Assembly (NCBI GenBank): GCA_900542635.1
Contig: UQOJ01000018.1
Coordinates: forward strand, 1 to 34,856
From: an uncultured Collinsella sp.
GTDB lineage: Bacteria; Actinomycetota; Coriobacteriia; Coriobacteriales; Coriobacteriaceae
Length of the DNA: 34,856 nucleotides
Reading direction: 5' to 3'
How positions within the stretch are numbered: the stretch's first letter is position 1; each line of letters opens with the position of its first letter. The position numbers and the translations under genes were made by a program. Shown one piece after another: positions 16,536 to 24,096 of the stretch. The notes beneath the pieces were generated by a model, which did not search any database, was not told the origin of the DNA, and saw only the letters and a program-made list of their open reading frames with translations.

Positions 16536-17232
16536 CGAAAACAAGGACATTCACGCCACGGGGGTATCGCGGCGTGTGTGGATTGCGCTGATCGCTCTGT
16601 GCGTCGCCAATGTCGTAGCGCACCTCATGGTGATGCCGAGCTTGCCTGGGCAGATTCCCACGCACTGGGGCGCGAACGGAGCCGTCGACGGTTGGGGTCC
16701 CAGCTGGATGGCCTCCGCGCTCGGCGTGCTGCCTCTGGTGCTTCTCGCAATGTTCTGCGTGGTGCCGCGCATCGATCCCAAAGGTGAGGCATATCGAACC
16801 TCGGGCAAGTTCTACCAGGGCTTCGTAATCGCCTTCACCTTGTTCATGTGCGCCATAAGCTGGCTGGGAGAGCTTACGGTCTGGGGCGTGGTGCCGGCGG
16901 TCGGTTCGGTTAACGTGCTGATTTCCGGTGTTGTCGGTTTGCTGTTCATCGGCGTAGGCAACTACTTGCCGCGTGTGAAGCAGAACTATACGCTCGGTAT
17001 CAAGACACCTTGGGCGCTTGCCGATCCCGAGAACTGGCGCCGTACGCAGCGTTTTGGCGGCGCCTGCTTTATGGTGCTGGGTATTGGCCTGATTGTGATG
17101 GGCGTGGCAGGCAGCGTGCTTTCGAGTGAAGTCGTCGCCGCGGTGATTGCGGTTCTGGCGTTTGGTTCGGTCGGAGCCGTCTACGTCTACTCGTATCTGC
17201 TGTGGCGCAAATCGCAGCGGGCCGTTCGCTAA
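16528..17232 (+). CDS. sdpI: SdpI-family immunity/signalling membrane protein
   Basis: This 234-residue membrane protein has about six hydrophobic segments. A DUF1648 motif (LPGQIPTHWGANGAVDGWG, ~37-55) lies after the first helix, and the SdpI signature NYLPRVKQNYTLGIKTPWAL with PENW (~154-180) precedes the last helices. In B. subtilis SdpI protects against the SdpC toxin and binds the SdpR repressor. The start at ATG 16528 overlaps sdpR by 8 bases, so translation is coupled. In the absence of sdpC it may guard against foreign toxins or report membrane stress. A GNRA-loop terminator follows at 17299. Confidence 0.9.
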   Translation: MNNENKDIHATGVSRRVWIALIALCVANVVAHLMVMPSLPGQIPTHWGANGAVDGWGPSWMASALGVLPLVLLAMFCVVPRIDPKGEAYRTSGKFYQGFVIAFTLFMCAISWLGELTVWGVVPAVGSVNVLISGVVGLLFIGVGNYLPRVKQNYTLGIKTPWALADPENWRRTQRFGGACFMVLGIGLIVMGVAGSVLSSEVVAAVIAVLAFGSVGAVYVYSYLLWRKSQRAVR

Positions 17233-17298
17233 GGTTGCGGAAAACTAGCGTACGCAGTTCATAGTATGTTCCGGGGGACTTTTCCCAGGTAGTATTAG

Positions 17299-17325
17299 GG
17301 GGTGTGGGCAACCATGCCCCTTTTT
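17299..17325 (+). terminator. Terminator of sdpR-sdpI
   Basis: A nine-base-pair stem (17299-17307 with 17312-17320, two G-T wobbles) is closed by a GCAA tetraloop and followed by five T. Clear rho-independent terminator. Confidence 0.85.
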
Positions 17326-17416
17326 CGTTACGTTTCAGAGCTGATTTCCTTATTTCGTTTCCACTAAAGCGAATCAAGAATAGGGAAACAGCAGGTAGAA
17401 AGGATAAAACAGGCAA

Positions 17417-19096
17417 ATGGCAGAGTTCATCTACCAGATGTATCAGGCTCGTAAGGCCCATGGCGACAAGGTAATCCTTGACGACGTGACCCTGAGCTTC
17501 TACCCCGGTGCCAAGATCGGCGTTGTGGGTCCCAACGGCATGGGCAAGTCGACCCTGCTCAAGATTATGGCCGGCATCGAAGAGGTCTCCAACGGCGATG
17601 CCAGGCTCACCCCCGGCTACACCGTGGGTATCCTGCAGCAGGAGCCGCCGCTCGACGACGACAAGACTGTCATTGAGAATGTACGCATGGCGTTTGGCGA
17701 CACAATCGCCAAGGTCGATCGCTTTAACAAGATCGGCGAGGAGATGTGCGACCCGGACTGCGACATGGATGCCCTCATGGCCGAGATGGGCAAGCTCCAG
17801 GACGAGATCGACGCCGCCGACGGCTGGGATATCGATTCCAAGCTCGGTCAGGCCATGGACGCCCTGCAGCTGCCCGATTCCGACATGCCGGTTAACGTGC
17901 TTTCCGGCGGCGAGCGCCGTCGCGTGGCCCTGTGCAAGCTGTTGCTCGAGGCTCCCGACCTGCTGCTGCTCGACGAGCCCACAAACCACCTGGACGCCGA
18001 GTCGATCCTGTGGCTCGAGCATTTCCTGCACAACTACCAGGGTGCCGTGCTTGCCGTCACGCACGATCGCTACTTCCTGGATAATGTTGCCGAGTGGATC
18101 TGCGAGGTCGACCGCGGTCACCTTTATCCCTACAAGGGCAACTACTCCACGTATCTGGAGACCAAGGCCGCCCGCATCGAGGCGCAGGGCAACCGTGACG
18201 CCAAGCTCGCCAAGCGCATGGAGGCCGAGCTCGAGTGGGTGCGCAGCTCGCCCAAGGCTCGTCAGGCCAAGAACAAGGCCCGTTTGGCTCGCTACGAGGA
18301 GATGGAGGCCGAGGCCCGCGCAAGCCAGAAGCTCGACTGGACCGACATCCGCATTCCCGTTGGACCGCGTCTGGGCAACAAGGTGCTTGAGGCTCATCAT
18401 CTGCACAAGGAATTCGATGGCCGTGTGCTCATCGACGACCTTTCGTTCACCCTGCCGCGCAACGGCATCGTGGGCGTCATCGGCCCCAACGGTGTCGGTA
18501 AGACCACGCTGTTCAAGACGATTGTGGGTCTGGAGCCGCTGACTTCGGGCGAGCTCGAGGTGGGCGAGACCGTCAAGATTTCTTACGTCGACCAGAACCG
18601 TTCCGGCATCGATCCCGATAAGAACCTGTGGGAGGTCGTCTCGGACGGCCTGGACCACATGATGGTCGGCGAGACCGAGGTTCCGAGCCGCGCTTATGTG
18701 GCGAGCTTTGGCTTTAAGGGCCAGGACCAGCAGAAGCGCGCTGGCGTGCTCTCCGGCGGCGAGCGCAACCGTCTGAACTTGGCGCTTACGCTCAAGCAGG
18801 GCGGCAACCTGCTGCTTCTCGACGAGCCCACGAACGACCTCGACGTCGAAACGCTGTCCTCGCTCGAAGCGGCGCTGCTCGAGTTCCCGGGCTGCTCGGT
18901 GGTCATTAGCCACGATCGTATGTTCCTGGACCGCGTCGCCACGCACATTCTGGCGTGGGAGGGCACCGACGAGAATCCGGGCAACTGGTATTGGTTCGAG
19001 GGTAACTTCGAGGCCTATCAGGCAAACCGCATCGAGCGCCTGGGCGAGGACGCAGCCCAGCCGCATCGTATTCACCGCAAGCTGACGCGTGACTAG
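17417..19096 (+). CDS. ettA: Energy-dependent translational throttle EttA (ABC-F)
   Basis: This 559-residue soluble ABC-F ATPase binds the ribosomal E site and gates the first elongation step according to ATP/ADP. Domain 1 has GPNGMGKST (~38-46), LSGGE and LLLLDEPTNHLD; the inserted arm lies between. A basic linker (SSPKARQAKNKARL, ~275-290) is followed by domain 2 with GPNGVGKTT, LSGGERNRLNLAL and LLLLDEPTNDLD. Length and the AEFIYQM N-terminus match EttA. An AAAGGA site lies 14 bases before the ATG, a rather wide spacing. The gene stands alone between two good terminators. Confidence 0.95.
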   Translation: MAEFIYQMYQARKAHGDKVILDDVTLSFYPGAKIGVVGPNGMGKSTLLKIMAGIEEVSNGDARLTPGYTVGILQQEPPLDDDKTVIENVRMAFGDTIAKVDRFNKIGEEMCDPDCDMDALMAEMGKLQDEIDAADGWDIDSKLGQAMDALQLPDSDMPVNVLSGGERRRVALCKLLLEAPDLLLLDEPTNHLDAESILWLEHFLHNYQGAVLAVTHDRYFLDNVAEWICEVDRGHLYPYKGNYSTYLETKAARIEAQGNRDAKLAKRMEAELEWVRSSPKARQAKNKARLARYEEMEAEARASQKLDWTDIRIPVGPRLGNKVLEAHHLHKEFDGRVLIDDLSFTLPRNGIVGVIGPNGVGKTTLFKTIVGLEPLTSGELEVGETVKISYVDQNRSGIDPDKNLWEVVSDGLDHMMVGETEVPSRAYVASFGFKGQDQQKRAGVLSGGERNRLNLALTLKQGGNLLLLDEPTNDLDVETLSSLEAALLEFPGCSVVISHDRMFLDRVATHILAWEGTDENPGNWYWFEGNFEAYQANRIERLGEDAAQPHRIHRKLTRD

Positions 19097-19106
19097 TAGC
19101 AAGTAG

Positions 19107-19136
19107 AAAGGCCGCCACCAAGGGCGGCCTTTCTTG
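19107..19136 (+). terminator. Terminator of ettA
   Basis: AAAGGCCGCC (19107-19116) pairs perfectly with GGCGGCCTTT (19123-19132), ending in TTTCTT. Strong stem, 11 bases after the ettA stop. Confidence 0.88.
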
Positions 19137-19308
19137 TAGCAATTGCACTGCAGCTATGCCCTAGCTGCTGGTTTGATTCATAATCAAAGTCATCTCTTTG
19201 GGATTAAAGCCCGTTTTTGCTATGAGTGATTTTCTAATTCCGTTTAAAACGTAAAGCCGCATTGGGTTGCAAGGACATAAGCAAATCGAATTGAAATATA
19301 ACCAGTGC

Positions 19309-19320
19309 TGTAACGTTACA
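19309..19320. promoter_or_regulatory. Perfect TGTAACGTTACA palindrome upstream of peptidase gene
   Basis: A 12-base perfect palindrome lies 57 bases before the peptidase gene, followed by an A-rich stretch and TATAGA (19330-19335), a possible -10 box. I infer an operator. The remaining AT-rich intergenic DNA from 19141 shows no other gene I can support. Confidence 0.4.
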
Positions 19321-19376
19321 AAAAAGATTATAGAATAGGAGTACCTTATTAGTCGCTTCTCTAGAAAGAAGAACAT

Positions 19377-20504
19377 ATGCTTTCGCGTCGTCGTTTTCTG
19401 CAACTTGTCGCGTCTTCAATTGTCGCCTTAGCCGCACGTCCGAAAGAGGTTTTTGCTTCGACGGGCAATATTGATGGTGAGCAGATACAATTTACTTCTG
19501 AAATTGCGCAAGAGCTTGCCGATAAATATATAAAGGGACTCCTCGGCTATTCGTATACGCCTTCTGACCCTATTCCTTTTGTAGATGTTGATGGGTCCCC
19601 GCTTGGTTACATTGTTCCGGTTGTGACATCCAATAGAGCCGCGGGCTATTTGGTTTTAGATGCTTCAGATGATGAAATACTTACGGGATATCGTTTTGGA
19701 GACGGCTTAGTCAGCCCTATGGATCGGGGAGGAGATCTTGGTGTCGAGTCTTATTCGTTCAATAACCCAGTCGTAATGATCAATCCATTCGAATTCGGCG
19801 TGCAATCTTTGGACGGTTCAATAACAACAAATTGCGGAAGAACAATCCCGGCTGTTTCCATAGAAGGACGGCCTGTCGTTTTATCGAATAAACCTTCAAG
19901 CTGGAACGATGTTGTAATTTACGCAACTCAAATGCAGGATTACACAGTATCTGGATTTCGTTCCATTTCTCAGTTTATGTCATATGATGAAAGCGAGATT
20001 AAGAGGCTTACCGCCCACTATGCTTGTATGGTGACAGCTTTTTCGAACGTTGCGGAACTGTATGGCATTGCCAATTTATATAGCGACCCTTCGCAATATA
20101 TGCAGATATGGAATTACACCAATACCCATGCTCTTTCCGATGAAGAACAGACTGTTCCCGGCGTTGTTTTGGGTGGAACGCCGATATCAACCTGTGCAAC
20201 GGGGTTTACAAATTACTGCGCAAGCAGAGGAAGTACTCTTATCGCCCGCACTGTCTCCTCTCCGGCTATCGCGAGCATCCAAAATGAGATTAACTCTAAT
20301 AGACCGAATGTTTTACATGCGAGTTTGTACAACGGATCAGCCCATTCTGTAACAGCGGAGGCTTACGCCACACTTACTGGTAAGAAAACTGGAGAGACAA
20401 GGCAGATGATTGGCATAGCGGACGGCTGGAATTCATCTTTATCCTTCCTGAAGTATGATCAGAGCTATTATGCGTGGACTTATGGAACGACTTTTTCGAA
20501 GTAG
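19377..20504 (+). CDS. Exported papain-like (C39/C10-type) cysteine peptidase
   Basis: This 375-residue secreted protein carries an N-terminal Tat-type signal, SRRRFLQ followed by a hydrophobic stretch (residues 3-20) and a likely cut near residue 27. A pro-domain-like region (~40-140, with GYLVLDASDDEILTGY) resembles streptopain-type propeptides. The catalytic half shows Cys217 in HYACMVTAFSNV, His323 in SAHSVTAEAY and Asp349/Asn352 in IADGWN, consistent with a papain-fold triad. It is AT-richer than its neighbours, suggesting acquisition. The downstream lipoprotein gene overlaps it by 23 bases. It could instead be an inactive or bacteriocin-type C39 relative; the target is unknown. Confidence 0.7.
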   Translation: MLSRRRFLQLVASSIVALAARPKEVFASTGNIDGEQIQFTSEIAQELADKYIKGLLGYSYTPSDPIPFVDVDGSPLGYIVPVVTSNRAAGYLVLDASDDEILTGYRFGDGLVSPMDRGGDLGVESYSFNNPVVMINPFEFGVQSLDGSITTNCGRTIPAVSIEGRPVVLSNKPSSWNDVVIYATQMQDYTVSGFRSISQFMSYDESEIKRLTAHYACMVTAFSNVAELYGIANLYSDPSQYMQIWNYTNTHALSDEEQTVPGVVLGGTPISTCATGFTNYCASRGSTLIARTVSSPAIASIQNEINSNRPNVLHASLYNGSAHSVTAEAYATLTGKKTGETRQMIGIADGWNSSLSFLKYDQSYYAWTYGTTFSK

Positions 20505-20874
20505 GGCGATTCGTCTAGCTCTGTCTTTGGTGCTGATGGCTTCATTGGTGGGCTGTTCAACAAAGGAAGAGATATCGCGCGGAGGTTCCGGAGAAGTGAC
20601 TGCGACAGACTCAGGTTCATTAGAAATAGCTGGCGGGCATGCCGATGTGATGTTACAAGGAAAAGGCGTGCTTAGGTCGATTGATGCTGAAGACGCTGTC
20701 TGCTCAATAGAGGATTTGAAGACAGGTGAAACTGCATCGTACCGAGTTTCAGATAATGCTGCGAATATGATTGAGTCGATACCGACTGGAGCGCAGGTTT
20801 CTTTTAGATACTTTGCTCCGCAACTTGAGGATGAGCTTGCTTCTCTGGTGTCTATATGCACCGATGACAACTAA
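20482..20874 (+). CDS. Small lipoprotein, overlapping the peptidase gene
   Basis: This protein of about 130 residues has basic residues at the start, a hydrophobic stretch and a lipobox ASLVGC (Cys25), so it should be lipid-anchored outside the membrane. The mature part is Ser/Gly/Glu-rich and then folds as a small beta-rich domain (VLRSIDAEDAVCSIEDLKTGE). No family is recognised. The start is uncertain: ATG 20482 or 20470 both lie inside the peptidase gene and neither has a strong RBS, so coupling with peptidase translation is likely. Pairing suggests a chaperone, inhibitor or anchor for the peptidase, an inference only. Confidence 0.65.
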   Translation: MERLFRSRAIRLALSLVLMASLVGCSTKEEISRGGSGEVTATDSGSLEIAGGHADVMLQGKGVLRSIDAEDAVCSIEDLKTGETASYRVSDNAANMIESIPTGAQVSFRYFAPQLEDELASLVSICTDDN

Positions 20875-20887
20875 AAGGCCTGAATTC

Positions 20888-20930
20888 AAACGGCCTCGGA
20901 TGGTCAATTGGCTATCCGAGGCCGTTTTTT
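20888..20930. terminator. Bidirectional terminator between convergent genes
   Basis: Bases 20888-20901 pair with 20914-20927 (14 bp), followed on the plus strand by a six-T run. The minus-strand gene's TAA stop overlaps the T run, so one hairpin serves both convergent units. Confidence 0.85.
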
Positions 20931-22230
20931 ACTCGACCGGGGCTTCGACCTTGTCGATGGTCCAGGCGGCTCCGAGGCCGCCGGTGGTGTTGCGGCGGAT
21001 GCGCACGGCAACCTCGCGGCGCTCGCCTGCCTGCGTGTAACGCAGGGGGAAGCTTGCGCGGTTTCGCGCGGCCTCGATGGTACCGCGCTCGCGGGCGATC
21101 CAGTAGTACTCGCCGACGATGCCGAGCGTGTCGGCGCCGTAGGGGAGATAGGTCGACAGCTGGTGTAGCAACGGACCGGGGCAGAAGACCTCGGTTGCGA
21201 AATCGACGGGGAAGTCCTCGGGGATGGCGGGCGCTACGGGTGCGGGGACCGGTACTGCAGCGGGAGCCGAAGCCGGTGCTGGTGCGGGAATTTGGTCGCA
21301 AGCAGCGGTGGGCACGGATTCGATGACGGGTGCGGGCTCCAGCGTCGCTTCCGGCTTGATCGTGGAATCTGCGGGCTCCTCGGTGACGGGCGTGTCTACA
21401 GCTGCGGTTTCAACCTCAACCTGCGTCGCGTTCTCGTTCTCGACGCTCGACTTTGCCTCGATGGGCGTGGATGCCATGGTGGTTATGCCGGCGTTTGCGT
21501 TCTCGGGGTCATAGACGACCGTGAGCGAGATGGCGGGCTGCGGCGTCTCGGGCTCCGGCGTCGACTCGGTAGCGTCTTGATCGGCGGGCTCGTCGGACTG
21601 ATCGTCCTCGGCCTCGTCGCCAAAGACATCGCTGTTTTGGAGCGCAGACGCCTCAGGTTGGCTAGCGGCTTCTTCTGTTGTCGACTTGGGAGCCTCGTTG
21701 AGCTCCGCAGTGGCTTCCTGCTCGGATATGACTTCGGGATCGGTCGTGGCAGCGATTTCGGTTTCGGCTTCTGCCGTTACCTCAATAGCGACTTCGATTT
21801 CTGTCTCGGGCTCGGGCTCCGGCACGACTTCGGCCACGGGCTCGGGATGCTTAACGTGCTTGGGACGCACGGCCTTGAGGTCCTTCTCGCCGCGTTTTTT
21901 CTTTTTGTAGGACTGCTTGGCGCCCTTGGCTGCCTTGGGCTTGTCCTCGCCTTTGGCAAGGGCGGTATCCCAGGCCTCGTTGGCGATGACGGTGGCATAC
22001 AGGCGGCCGCCCTTAAAGACGGTCAGCTTAATGCAGTCGTCGAGTTCCTCGAGCAACTCGCGCGTGGACTCGAAGCCCAGGTCATAAGCGGCCATGTCGC
22101 CGGCGGCGAGCGCCTCCTCGACCTGCGTCATAAACGTTTGCTTACCGCACCCAATCGCGTCGCGCAGCAGGCGATACAGATAGATGTGGTTGCCCAGTGA
22201 GAGCGTGGGCTTAACTATTGTCTTGCTCAT
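20929..22230 (-). CDS. LOTUS-like/acidic linker protein of unknown function
   Basis: This 433-residue protein has three parts. Residues ~8-85 form a compact helical/winged-helix region (HIYLYRLLRDAI, then LGFESTRELLEELDD and KLTVFKGGRLYATVI) whose pattern resembles OST-HTH/LOTUS RNA-binding domains. Residues ~95-115 are very basic. Residues ~120-335 are low-complexity, rich in Glu, Pro, Ala and Thr and probably disordered. The last ~95 residues are again folded (FCPGPLLHQLSTYLPYGAD to WTIDKVEAP). ATG 22230 follows GAGGAG. The two ends joined by a flexible arm suggest an RNA/protein tether; the LOTUS call is my pattern match and unverified. Confidence 0.6.
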   Translation of the reverse strand: MSKTIVKPTLSLGNHIYLYRLLRDAIGCGKQTFMTQVEEALAAGDMAAYDLGFESTRELLEELDDCIKLTVFKGGRLYATVIANEAWDTALAKGEDKPKAAKGAKQSYKKKKRGEKDLKAVRPKHVKHPEPVAEVVPEPEPETEIEVAIEVTAEAETEIAATTDPEVISEQEATAELNEAPKSTTEEAASQPEASALQNSDVFGDEAEDDQSDEPADQDATESTPEPETPQPAISLTVVYDPENANAGITTMASTPIEAKSSVENENATQVEVETAAVDTPVTEEPADSTIKPEATLEPAPVIESVPTAACDQIPAPAPASAPAAVPVPAPVAPAIPEDFPVDFATEVFCPGPLLHQLSTYLPYGADTLGIVGEYYWIARERGTIEAARNRASFPLRYTQAGERREVAVRIRRNTTGGLGAAWTIDKVEAPVE

Positions 22231-22302
22231 GGCAAATCTCCTCTTTACACACGTAAAGCATCTTACCATCGCATAGCGTTTGCCATGGCGGCACCCAAGG
22301 CA

Positions 22303-22336
22303 AACGGGCGCGAACCGATATCGATTCGCGCCCGTT
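22303..22336 (-). terminator. Terminator after Ser/Thr-rich membrane protein gene
   Basis: On the minus strand a 12-bp perfect stem (22325-22336 with 22303-22314) around a palindromic centre is followed by TTTG. It separates this gene from the LOTUS-like gene downstream. Confidence 0.7.
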
Positions 22337-22366
22337 GTACAGGTTGCCTATCTGGGGATGCAGCGC

Positions 22367-23320
22367 CTAGTTGCCCGATGCCGTGCCTTGGCTTGAACTG
22401 TCAGATGTCGTGCCGGACGCGGTTCCGCTCGAGCTGTTAGTGCTGCTGTTGTCGGTAGATCCCGTTCCCGATGTGGTGTCGCTCGTTTGGTCGCCCGTGC
22501 TCGGCTGCGAGCTGTCAGTCGTTTGGCTTGAGTCGGTCGTGCCGGATTGCGTGCCGCTGCTGTTCGTAGAGGAATTGGCACCCTGCGATTGGTTTTGGGT
22601 GTTCGATGACGAGTCGGCAGAGGTAGAACTATCTTGCGTGCCGTCCGTCTGTGCCTGCTGGTCTTGCGAATGGGTGTTGCCATTTGCGTCGCTCTCGGTC
22701 GTGCGCGACGAAAGGATCGGCTCGGGGCGCTCGCCCAGACCCTCACCGGCGGTGGTGATAAGGATGGCGCCGGCGCAGGCGATGACCGCGACGATGGCGA
22801 TGGCGATCGAGAAGACGATGACCTTCTTTTGCGTCTGACTGCGCTCTGCCGCCGCCTTGGCGCGCAGGCTGTTAGGGGCGACGCGCGCCGTGGTCGCGCG
22901 CCCCGCAATCTGGCGCATCTCCTGCGTAGTCGCGGCGCCGCCCAGGTGCTCCTCGGCGTTAAACTCAACGGGCTCGTAGGCGCCGGCGGGGTAGTCGACG
23001 GCGGCGTGCGTACCTTTGATGGCTTCGGCGCTGGCAGAGATAAAGTGGCGGTAGACCTGCGATGACACAACGGTGATGACCGAGCTCACGGCGGCGCCAA
23101 TTACTGAACCAGCGATACCAATCTTGGAGGCAAGTGCGACGCTCGTGGCGGCAGCTGCGGCGCCAGCGATGATCTGGGGAATGGAAATGTCGTCGAACAG
23201 GCCCTTTTTGGGCGCGATGGCCATGGTCTGTCCGATGGAATGGTTCTCGTGCACGCCGTTGTTGAGCGATGCCGGTGTCATGACGCGCGTGCGCGGCGCG
23301 TCGGTGTACTTGGTTGTCAT
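22367..23320 (-). CDS. Membrane protein with Ser/Thr-rich tail
   Basis: This 317-residue protein has no recognised family. Residues ~48-88 are an Ala/Gly/Val-rich hydrophobic hairpin, residues ~166-190 a clear transmembrane helix preceded by a basic KAAAERSQTQKK stretch, and residues ~205-317 a repetitive Ser/Thr/Gly/Asn/Gln tail. The topology would place the tail outside, like cell-surface stalks. ATG 23320 follows GGGAGGACC; an upstream frame extension has no support. Low-complexity tails of this kind vary in length between strains through replication slippage. Confidence 0.65.
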   Translation of the reverse strand: MTTKYTDAPRTRVMTPASLNNGVHENHSIGQTMAIAPKKGLFDDISIPQIIAGAAAAATSVALASKIGIAGSVIGAAVSSVITVVSSQVYRHFISASAEAIKGTHAAVDYPAGAYEPVEFNAEEHLGGAATTQEMRQIAGRATTARVAPNSLRAKAAAERSQTQKKVIVFSIAIAIVAVIACAGAILITTAGEGLGERPEPILSSRTTESDANGNTHSQDQQAQTDGTQDSSTSADSSSNTQNQSQGANSSTNSSGTQSGTTDSSQTTDSSQPSTGDQTSDTTSGTGSTDNSSTNSSSGTASGTTSDSSSQGTASGN

Positions 23321-23495
23321 ACGGGGTCCTCCCGGTGTAAATCTGCTTCGTTTCATGTAGCCATCAGGGTACCCACCAGATGTGAATCGTACGTGACATT
23401 TAACAGATACCATCAACTCATCAAGGGGGGCTTGCTGTCTTTGGTGCAATAGCTTGATGCTAAACTGGATTTACGATTGTGAGGTGGTTTACGTG

Positions 23496-23735
23496 ATGTA
23501 CCGGTATATGACATTCGAAGACGGTACCGAGGTCGTTCATTCTGACCTGATAACAGATGGGGATATCGAAAAGGTTATCGTGCATTTTGAACGACCGACG
23601 GCAGAGGGCTTCGACTCCGCTCGTTGTGAGTTGCCTTCCTGTTCGTGGACTGACTGGGAAGGGCATTTTACTCAGAGTGAAAAACGAGCTTTCGAAGAGT
23701 GTTTGAGCAAATCATTTAGATTAGTTCGAGTCTAG
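23496..23735 (+). CDS. Small hypothetical protein (79 residues)
   Basis: This 79-residue, acidic, soluble protein has no recognised family. It begins MYRYMTFEDGTEVVHSDL and contains a CELPSCSW segment; two nearby cysteines could bind metal or form a disulfide. I start at ATG 23496 because GAGGTGG lies 8 bases before it; an ATG at 23457 without RBS is possible. It lies at the edge of the AT-rich RiPP-like island and may be independent of it, since about 80 bases with tandem repeats separate them. Confidence 0.55.
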   Translation: MYRYMTFEDGTEVVHSDLITDGDIEKVIVHFERPTAEGFDSARCELPSCSWTDWEGHFTQSEKRAFEECLSKSFRLVRV

Positions 23736-23740
23736 TTCGA
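23722..23740. repeat. Tandem TAGTTCGA repeat
   Basis: TAGTTCGA occurs at 23722-23729 and 23733-23740 with an 11-base period, overlapping the end of the small gene and upstream of the DUF2087 operon. It may be a regulator site for that operon; the effect is unproven. Confidence 0.35.
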
Positions 23741-23814
23741 ATATAGAAGTCGAATGCGATGACCTAAAGCGTATGCATTTTTAGTATTAGATGCGTATGA
23801 AATGGAGGATGTGA

Positions 23815-24096
23815 ATGGATGAGCTAATAGACTTTAAAAAACGATTTCTCAAGAATGGCGAGCTGGTTTCAATTCCAAAAAAGGAAAGCTATAAAAGAAT
23901 CATGCTGCTATGGGCCGTCTCTTTCTTTGAATTAAATACAAGTTATACGGAGCTTCAGGTTAATCGTGTGCTGTCACAGCTCTATCCTGATTATGCCGTG
24001 TTGAGGCGGTACTTGGTTGATTATGGATTCCTATTAAGGGATGAGCGAGGCCTGAAATACGAGGTTAATCGTGATGTTCACGGTATTGAGAGCTAG
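23815..24096 (+). CDS. DUF2087 domain protein
   Basis: This 93-residue protein is covered almost entirely by DUF2087 (PF09860): basic IPKKESYKRIMLLW (~21-34), YTELQVNRVLSQLYPDYAVLRRYLVDYGFLLRD (~44-76). The domain looks like a winged helix and is often fused to ArsR/MerR-type regulators or found alone near them. GGAGG lies before ATG 23815. It overlaps the MFS gene by 23 bases, so it is the first gene of the exporter, radical SAM and peptide operon and the best candidate for its regulator. Function is inferred from fold and place. Confidence 0.8.
   Translation: MDELIDFKKRFLKNGELVSIPKKESYKRIMLLWAVSFFELNTSYTELQVNRVLSQLYPDYAVLRRYLVDYGFLLRDERGLKYEVNRDVHGIES

Noticed and set aside
17069..19102. 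677-codon minus-strand ORF opposite ettA
   Set aside because: It is entirely explained by the strong codon bias of ettA, which leaves the antisense frame open; it has no domain.
19161..19403. 80-codon minus-strand ORF in the AT-rich spacer before the peptidase
   Set aside because: No RBS, Cys/Phe-rich random composition, and it covers the probable promoter of the plus-strand gene.
20929..22269. Plus-strand ORFs of 302, 96 and 90 codons opposite the LOTUS-like gene
   Set aside because: They are shadows of a low-complexity region; their Gly/Leu/Arg repetition reflects the complement of Glu/Pro/Ala codons, and no RBS is present.
22371..22700. Repetitive Ser/Thr codons taken as a possible CRISPR or tandem repeat array
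   Set aside because: Units are irregular in length and sequence and encode a low-complexity protein tail; no spacer-repeat alternation.
22348..23070. 240-codon minus-strand ORF in another frame of the Ser/Thr-rich protein
   Set aside because: Arg/Pro/Thr-rich translation is typical of a wrong frame through a repetitive tail; the chosen frame has a start with RBS and membrane helices.
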